Shown: positions 59,069-64,000 of the stretch, piece by piece
Numbering within the stretch: the first letter of the stretch is position 1
How the letters are laid out: each line of letters opens with the position of its first letter
NCBI GenBank assembly: GCA_963739995.1
Contig: CAVUCH010000019.1
Span: forward strand, 155,372-219,371
Source: CAVUCH01 sp963739995
GTDB taxonomy: Bacteria > Acidobacteriota > Vicinamibacteria > Vicinamibacterales > JAENWD01
DNA: 64,000 nt
Reading direction: 5' to 3'
Program-made: the position numbers and the translations under genes
Notes under the pieces: generated by a model
Database searches by the model: none
What the model saw: the letters and a program-made list of their open reading frames with translations, nothing else
Told to the model about the DNA's origin: nothing

Positions 59069-60394
59069 ATGCCTGATCGCAATCTCGTGACATGCCTACT
59101 TGCTTCCGCAGCGATGTCGATCGCTGGGGTCGCAGGGACAATACAGACGCGGACGTTGGCGATCACGCACATAGGCGTTGTGGACGTTGCCGCCGGCCGG
59201 ATTGTGACAAACAGCACGGTCACGATTGCCGGCGACACGATCTCGAGTGTCGATCAGAACGGCGCTCCTCCCGCCGGCGCGCAGGTTGTGGACGGTCAGG
59301 GCAAATTCCTGATCCCCGGACTGTGGGACATGCACGCGCACGTCCAGGTGAATGAGAAAGGCTGGCTGCCGCTCTATATCGCGAATGGTGTCACCGGAAT
59401 CCGCGACATGGGTGCGGACCTCGACTTCATCCTCGACATCAGACAAGCCACCGCGTCCGGGCGCGTGCTCGGCCCGCGCATCGTCGCGGCAGGACCCATC
59501 CTCGACGATGCGCCCGGCGATTGGCCGTTCAGGATCCGCGTGCGAACCCCCGATGAAGGCCGGGTTGCGGTTCAGCTGCTCAAGCGTCGCGGCATCGATT
59601 TGATCAAAGTGCACAACTTCACGCCGCGAGATGTGTTCTTTGCGATCGTCGACGAGGCGCGGCGGCAGCAGATCCCCGTCGCGGGACACGTGCCGTTGAA
59701 GGTGACCATCCCGGAGGGCGTCGATGCCGGCATGGTGACGATCGAGCACATGTCGGAAGGCGGCAGGGTGTGGAAAGCGTGTTCGGGAGGCGATCAGTAT
59801 CGTCCTGATGCGTGCCGCCCTTTTTTCGAAAGGCTGGCGCATCGGCGCGTCTGGCAGACGCCAACACTCGTCGCCTTGTCCGAGCTCGCAGTGATCGGGA
59901 CGCCCGCTTCGGCCATCAGCCGCGACCAGCTCGCGTACGCGAACAAGGCCTTTCTCGAGATGCACGCGGCCAACCAACGCTTCTTCGTGAAGCAGCCCGA
60001 AATCGTTGGCATCATGAAGAACCTGGCGGACGTCGCGAAAGTCGTGACCCGCGACATGGCTGCGGCCGGTGTCGGTATCCTTGCGGGATGCGACGCAATG
60101 ATTGCGGGCTTTTGCGTGCATGACGAATTGGCCGCAATGGTGGCCGCGGGCATGACCCCACAGGCCGCGCTACAGACGGCCACGATCAATCCGGCGCGCT
60201 ATCTTGGCCGGGAGATGACGCTCGGGACGATTGCAGTTGGAAAATCGGCCGACCTGGTGTTGCTGGACGGGAACCCGCTCGAGGACATCGCCAACGTCCG
60301 CCGCATTCGTGCCGTCGTGTCCGCCGGACGTTTCCTGGACCGAGCTGCGCTCGACCGGCTGCTTGTCCAAGCGAAGGCTGCAGCGCTGCAGTAG
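59069..60394 (+). CDS. Amidohydrolase family protein, secreted
   Basis: A 441-residue metal-dependent hydrolase of the imidazolonepropionase/prolidase-like amidohydrolase group. A short signal region (1-25) precedes the dihydroorotase-like N strand and LIPGLWDMHAHVQ (HxH metal ligands). IDLIKVHNF carries the bridging Lys position, followed by VAGHVPL and TIEHMSEGG (metal His) and GILAGCDAM (Asp). The C-terminal LGTIAVGKSADLVLLDGNPL completes the beta sandwich. The substrate is unknown, possibly a dipeptide or cyclic amide. ATG 59069 follows GAGGAA. Confidence 0.9.
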   Translation: MPDRNLVTCLLASAAMSIAGVAGTIQTRTLAITHIGVVDVAAGRIVTNSTVTIAGDTISSVDQNGAPPAGAQVVDGQGKFLIPGLWDMHAHVQVNEKGWLPLYIANGVTGIRDMGADLDFILDIRQATASGRVLGPRIVAAGPILDDAPGDWPFRIRVRTPDEGRVAVQLLKRRGIDLIKVHNFTPRDVFFAIVDEARRQQIPVAGHVPLKVTIPEGVDAGMVTIEHMSEGGRVWKACSGGDQYRPDACRPFFERLAHRRVWQTPTLVALSELAVIGTPASAISRDQLAYANKAFLEMHAANQRFFVKQPEIVGIMKNLADVAKVVTRDMAAAGVGILAGCDAMIAGFCVHDELAAMVAAGMTPQAALQTATINPARYLGREMTLGTIAVGKSADLVLLDGNPLEDIANVRRIRAVVSAGRFLDRAALDRLLVQAKAAALQ

Positions 60395-60587
60395 TGGTCC
60401 GGAATGCGTTTACTCGCCTCAGGCATTCGCAAATGCGGCTCCAACTCGCGAAAGTTAGGCTGGCCAGGCTTGAATGGATCCTGTGTAACGCCGTAGTGTC
60501 AAGGAGTCTCCGCCGCGGCGACAGTCCCGATTTTCCTGCGAGTTCCTGTCTCTCGAGCCGGGCCTGTCGCGACGCCGGGTCCGGCCG

Positions 60588-60760
60588 TCACCGCCATGCA
60601 GGGCCGGCCGGGAACGAGAACTCGGCGATGGACGACGGTTTCATCGTGACGCTGTAGCCGGGCGCGGTCGGCAGCTGGTATCGACCGCCCAGCACGCGCA
60701 CGGGATCGACGAAGTGCTCGTGCAGGTGGTCTACGTACTCGATGTCCAAGTGAGGAACAT
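60588..60760 (-). pseudogene. C-terminal remnant of an L-fuconate dehydratase-like enolase-superfamily gene
   Basis: The minus strand reads PHLDIEYVDHLHEHFVDPVR, then VLGGRYQLPTAPGYSVTMKP and SSIAEFSFPAGPAWR with a TGA at 60588. HEHFVDP and the PPT/GYS(I/V)xMKP motif are typical of the end of L-fuconate dehydratases (mandelate racemase group). Only the last ~55 residues exist; upstream it runs into the start of the SDR gene. It is a leftover of a lost gene. Confidence 0.6.
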
Positions 60761-60763
60761 GCC

Positions 60764-61606
60764 ATGACTGAGAAGAGAGTGTGGCTGATCACCGGCGCAG
60801 GCCGTGGCTTGGGCGTCCACATCGCAAAGGCCGTCCTGGCCTCCGGACATGCGGTCGTCGCCACCGGCCGCGATGGTGCGAAGGTCGCGGCGGCGGTCGG
60901 CGACCACGACAGCCTGTTGGCCATTAGGCTCGACGTCACCCGCCCCCAAGACGCCCAAACTGCAGTCGCGGCCGCCGTCGTAAAGTTCGGCCGGATCGAC
61001 GTCCTGGTCAACAACGCGGGGAATTTCTTCGCCGGCTTCTTCGAGGAGCTCAGCCCTGAACAGGTCCGCCATCAGATCGAGACGCTGCTGTTCGGCCCGA
61101 TGAATGTCACTCGCGCCGTCCTGCCGGTGATGCGCAAGCAGCGCTCTGGTCTCCTGCTCACAATCTCCTCGACCGCGGGCATCGCCGGCCAAATGTTCTG
61201 CACGGCCTATGCCGCTGCAAAGTTCGGCATCGAGGGATGGATGGAATCTCTCACGCCGGAGATCGCGCCCTTCGGAATCCGCACGATGCTGGTCGAGCCT
61301 GGTTTTTTCCGTACCGAGCTGCTTACCAACGACTCGACCACGTACGCCAAGCCCTCCATCGACGATTATGCCGAGAAGACGAAGGAGATCGTCGGGGCCT
61401 GGAAGAGCATGGACGGAAAGCAAGGTGGCGACCCCGCCAAGCTCGCCGACGCCCTCGTGGAGCTCGTCGCGCTTCAGGATCCGCCCACTCGCTTCGCTGC
61501 CGGCGCCGACGCCATGCAGACGTTTGAGGCCAAGGCCAATACGCTTCTCGCCCAGGCCCAGGCCCACCGCGAGCTGTCCACCTCTCTCGCGTATGACGAC
61601 GCTTGA
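60764..61606 (+). CDS. SDR family oxidoreductase
   Basis: A 280-residue classical/extended short-chain dehydrogenase. The cofactor motif TGAGRGLG (10-17), DVLVNNAGNFFAGFFEELSP, the catalytic region LTISSTAGIAGQMFCTAYAA with AAKFG (Tyr-x3-Lys: YAAAK) and LVEPGFFRTEL are present. ATGRD at the end of strand 2 suggests NADP. The substrate is unknown. It lies downstream of the amidohydrolase but is separated from it by the enolase remnant, so it is probably transcribed alone. Confidence 0.9.
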   Translation: MTEKRVWLITGAGRGLGVHIAKAVLASGHAVVATGRDGAKVAAAVGDHDSLLAIRLDVTRPQDAQTAVAAAVVKFGRIDVLVNNAGNFFAGFFEELSPEQVRHQIETLLFGPMNVTRAVLPVMRKQRSGLLLTISSTAGIAGQMFCTAYAAAKFGIEGWMESLTPEIAPFGIRTMLVEPGFFRTELLTNDSTTYAKPSIDDYAEKTKEIVGAWKSMDGKQGGDPAKLADALVELVALQDPPTRFAAGADAMQTFEAKANTLLAQAQAHRELSTSLAYDDA

Positions 61607-61768
61607 GCAAAAGTGGTTGCTCCATGGCAGGGAGATTCGCGATGCACTCCGGGCTGGCCGGTGATGTCCGCCTGTTATGCTGCGAGCCTCGCTAGGTCGG
61701 ACGCGATATGGCACGTCGGTCCACTATCAGTTAGGCGCGGGCGGTGTCTAACCTACAAGGGATGCAGG

Positions 61769-62428
61769 ATGCCTAATCGCTCCGCAATTGGCGTGGGCCT
61801 GGCTCTCTTGTCCGTGGTCTGGCTGGCAGCGCTTATGCCGGCCGCTCATGCTCAGGACCGGTCACACGATCTCTCCTGGGGTCCTGTCACGGATGGCCTG
61901 CGAATGTCAATTGCCAGGACGCCGTTATCCGCGACGGCCACGACAGCACAGTTCAGTGTGGCAATCGAGAACGCCGGGGAAAAGGACGCTGTTCTCAACA
62001 TGGGACTGATGATGGCAAACGGCCAGGTCTTGTTGCCGACAGCGCTGTTTCTCACTATCACGGACTCGCAGAAAGTCGGCCGCGAACTGAGTTTCATTTC
62101 GGACGGGCGCCGCTTGTCCGGGAAGGTGGATGATTATGTTGTGCCGCTCCGACCGGGCACTACGTACACAATGGCTGTCGACCTAAGCCACTATTGGGCC
62201 GCGGCGACGAAGCAAATTCCTCTGAGGCTCTTAAGAGGAGAGCACACAGTGGTCGCGCGTCTCGTTGCCCGCGGAGCACAGGTACTCGAAATTCGACATT
62301 GGTTTGCTGAAGTTCTGGACGGGCACCGTTCAGTCGAACGAACTGACGTTTCAAGTGCCGTAAAGAACGCGGGAGATGCTTGCGCCCCTCTAACACGCGG
62401 CTTACCCGCGGCGGCCGTTCGGGTCTAA
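61769..62428 (+). CDS. Secreted hypothetical protein, tail overlapping a large hairpin
   Basis: A 219-residue protein with a signal peptide (about 1-29, ending AAHAQ) and an Ig-like beta-sandwich pattern: WGPVTDGLRMSIARTPLSAT, TAQFSVAIENAGEKDAVLNM, then VPLRPGTTYTMAVDLSHYW. No function recognised. The last 10-11 residues (RGLPAAAVRV) are encoded by the left arm of the 62397-62469 inverted repeat, so the native C terminus may differ. ATG 61769 follows AGGGATGCAGG. Confidence 0.72.
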   Translation: MPNRSAIGVGLALLSVVWLAALMPAAHAQDRSHDLSWGPVTDGLRMSIARTPLSATATTAQFSVAIENAGEKDAVLNMGLMMANGQVLLPTALFLTITDSQKVGRELSFISDGRRLSGKVDDYVVPLRPGTTYTMAVDLSHYWAAATKQIPLRLLRGEHTVVARLVARGAQVLEIRHWFAEVLDGHRSVERTDVSSAVKNAGDACAPLTRGLPAAAVRV

Positions 62429-62469
62429 GTACCTCCAGGTACTTGTTTCGGCCGCCGCGGGTGAGCCGC
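62397..62469. repeat. Large nested inverted repeat
   Basis: A 20-base arm (62397-62416) pairs with 62450-62469 with only one T-G wobble. An inner perfect palindrome AAGTACCT / AGGTACTT lies at 62427-62444. The left arm overlaps the 3' end of the preceding gene. There is no T run. It may act as a terminator, an RNA-processing site or part of a mobile element. Confidence 0.8.
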
Positions 62470-62716
62470 AGCCGCTAGCAGCCCGTGGTGAAAGGCCAGC
62501 TGCATTCGGCCGCCGATGCATCCCCGCCGGCTGCGTTGCTTCTTCCTCAAATACTGCCCGGTATTCTCGGTCGTCGCGCCTTGCCGGCGGGGCGCCTCCG
62601 CGCCCTCGGTGCGACGCCGGTCTTTCACCATGATGGTATGGACTCCTCCCGGTTCCAATGCGGCATGATGAGCCGCATCAGCTGACAGCCATCAGCGTAA
62701 CCAGGAGGAGGCCGAG

Positions 62717-63748
62717 ATGGATGCTACGACAGTGGCCGTGGATCTCGCAAAGACCGTGTTCGAGCTCGCGCTGGCGAATGCGCAGTGGCATCTCGTGGGA
62801 CGGCAACGACTCAACCGCGCGGGGTTCACCCGTTTCCTCGCCGAGACCCCGCCGACGCATGTCGTGATGGAAGCGTGCGGGACCGCCCACTACTGGGGCC
62901 GGGTCGCGCAGGACCACGGGCACCGCGTCACGCTGGTGCCCCCCGGGTATGTGCGGCCCTACGTGCGGCGTAATAAGACCGATCGCGCCGATGCCGCGGC
63001 GATCCTGGAAGCGGTGCGCTCGGGTCAGGTGCCGACCGTGGCCGTCAAGCGAGTCGAGCAGCAGGCACTGGTGGCGCTGCACCGCGTACGCGAGCAGTGG
63101 ATGACGACCCGTACCGCCCGGATCAATACGCTGCGCGGGATCCTCCGCGAGCAGGGGATTCTGCTGCCAGCCGGCGCGCGCGCCGCGCTGCAGGCGATCC
63201 CAAGCGTCCTGGACGCGGCGACCCTGCTGCCCGCGCATCTGCGTCGCGTTCTCGCCGACGTGCACGAGGAAGTGCGTGCGATTGAGGGACGCATCGCCGC
63301 GCTCGAACGGGAGCTCGCGTCGTTGGCCGCGGACGATCCGGTCGTGACGCGTCTGCGCACGATCCCCGGGATCGGCCTATTGACGGCGACCGCACTGGTC
63401 GGCTCGGTCGGCCATATCCACGCGTTTCACCGGGCGCGGCAGTTTGCCAGCTGGCTGGGGCTGACGCCGCGGGAACACTCGAGTGGCCCGCGCCGGCGCC
63501 TCGGGGGTATCAGTAAACGGGGAGACGTGTACCTCCGCTGCCTGCTGACGCACGGCGCCCGCGCGGTGCTGCTTGCGGCGCACCGCCGCCGGGGGGCGTC
63601 CAGCACCGCCCTGCATCGATGGGCATTGGACCTCCGCGAGCGGCGCGGCCACAACAAGGCGACGATTGCGGTGGCCAACAAATTGGGACGGATCGTCTGG
63701 GCGGTCTGGACGAAGGATGTCCCGTACACGCTAGCCGATGCGGCGTAA
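62717..63748 (+). CDS. IS110/IS1111-family transposase (DEDD recombinase)
   Basis: A 343-residue transposase. The N-terminal RuvC-like DEDD domain has Asp in TVAVDLAKTVFEL (residue 9), Glu in HVVMEACGTAHYW, and the Asp pair in NKTDRADAAAI. The C-terminal Tnp_2 domain has IPGIGLLTATAL and the serine-bearing GGISKRGDVYLR. All key residues are intact, and the gene is full length. ATG 62717 follows AGGAGGAGG. Enzymes of this family move DNA without target duplication, using a non-coding guide RNA. Confidence 0.95.
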   Translation: MDATTVAVDLAKTVFELALANAQWHLVGRQRLNRAGFTRFLAETPPTHVVMEACGTAHYWGRVAQDHGHRVTLVPPGYVRPYVRRNKTDRADAAAILEAVRSGQVPTVAVKRVEQQALVALHRVREQWMTTRTARINTLRGILREQGILLPAGARAALQAIPSVLDAATLLPAHLRRVLADVHEEVRAIEGRIAALERELASLAADDPVVTRLRTIPGIGLLTATALVGSVGHIHAFHRARQFASWLGLTPREHSSGPRRRLGGISKRGDVYLRCLLTHGARAVLLAAHRRRGASSTALHRWALDLRERRGHNKATIAVANKLGRIVWAVWTKDVPYTLADAA

Positions 63749-63983
63749 CCGACTATAACCCCTTTCCTCCGGAGTGCGCAGCGAGTGACGAAACCCATGG
63801 CCCTTCGGTCTCCCCGACACCGCATCAGGCCGGTAGCAGCCCTGGCGCGTGACGCCGACGCCACGATTGGCCCGCGGTGCGCGACTATCCATGATGGCCA
63901 GGAGGACGAAACCCTCCTCCGACAGGCCGGATATACGACCGCAACCGACTCGAAGGACACTGGGCGACGAATCTCGTGACAAT
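63749..63983 (+). ncRNA. Predicted seek/bridge RNA region of the IS1111 element
   Basis: A 235-base non-coding stretch between the transposase stop and the right inverted repeat, the position where IS1111-group elements encode their guide RNA. It contains a hairpin AGGAGG (63900-63905) / CCTCCT (63913-63918). Beside it, CCATGATGG (63889-63897) is identical to the nine bases abutting the left inverted repeat (62628-62636), as expected for a guide segment. An open frame across this region (63785-63979) looks non-coding. Exact RNA ends cannot be set. Confidence 0.6.
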
Positions 63984-64000
63984 CGGGAGGAGTCCATATA

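Larger units (their letters stand above)
62637..64000 (+). mobile_element. IS110-family element, IS1111 subgroup
   Basis: Inverted repeats of 15 perfect bases bound the element: TATGGACTCCTCCCG at 62637-62651 and its complement CGGGAGGAGTCCATA at 63984-63998, ending two bases before the window edge. The transposase is placed left, with only 65 bases before it and 235 after it. Inverted repeats plus a long right non-coding end are features of IS1111-type rather than IS110-proper elements. In that group the repeats lie a few bases inside the true ends, so the outer borders are approximate and the right one may be outside the window. Confidence 0.88.

Noticed and set aside
62397..62474. Integron attC site
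   Set aside because: The hairpin lacks the paired RYYYAAC / GTTRRRY core boxes, and no integron integrase or cassette array is nearby.
63785..63979. 64-codon frame in the right end of the IS
   Set aside because: It overlaps the predicted guide-RNA region and inverted repeat, lacks a ribosome site and looks non-coding.

Overview
The window is GC-rich bacterial chromosome. The gene families suggest Acidobacteriota, most likely a Vicinamibacteria-type soil lineage. This is inferred from Ser/Thr kinases fused to PD40 propellers, DUF5916-type secreted proteins, paired M16 peptidases, a VWFA-related secreted protein, a PEP-CTERM protein and many GC-rich intergenic repeats. No rRNA is present to confirm it.

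Layout. 1-13 kb: a broken secreted beta-propeller-like gene, a Tat-exported Gfo/Idh/MocA oxidoreductase, a leftward group (SnoaL-like protein, FKBP isomerase, HAD lipoprotein phosphatase), a cupin, an amidohydrolase, a diguanylate cyclase, tRNA-His, a 900-residue DUF5916 protein and a PEP-CTERM protein. 13.8-20.3 kb: an M16 peptidase pair, argG and a KefB-like antiporter. 20.5-24.5 kb: SoxR and a divergent chain SDR / QueA-like / GrpE / sulfite-oxidase-like protein, headed by a MerR-type promoter with a 19-bp spacer. 24.8-32.5 kb: a glycogen-trehalose operon (GlgX, TreS-maltokinase, TreZ). 32.6-40 kb: more stress functions (DUF892 ferritin-like protein, Ku, LigD, a Rieske-FAD oxidoreductase). 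40.2-40.8 kb: tRNA-Arg, tRNA-Arg, tRNA-Lys, with a tyrosine-integrase remnant just beyond tRNA-Lys.

40.8-52.1 kb is rich in frameshifts and stops. It holds two translationally coupled PD40 kinases plus the start of a third, a decayed PUA/Mrr-like gene and two small broken genes. 52.1-55.7 kb is an intact overlapping operon: VTT membrane protein, PLD-VTT fusion, EEP-family phosphohydrolase. 55.8-62.4 kb holds a broken PP-loop gene, an AraC regulator, an esterase, an amidohydrolase, an enolase-superfamily remnant, an SDR and a secreted hypothetical protein. The window ends in an IS1111-type (IS110 family) element whose 15-bp inverted repeats and long right non-coding region are both visible; that region is the expected site of a guide (seek/bridge) RNA.

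Single-base frame breaks also occur in a few genes of the first 41 kb, mostly at short G/C runs, so some lesions may be uncorrected sequencing indels. Their clustering beside tRNA-Lys also fits a decaying accessory island. Function calls are from reading the translations; no database search was possible.
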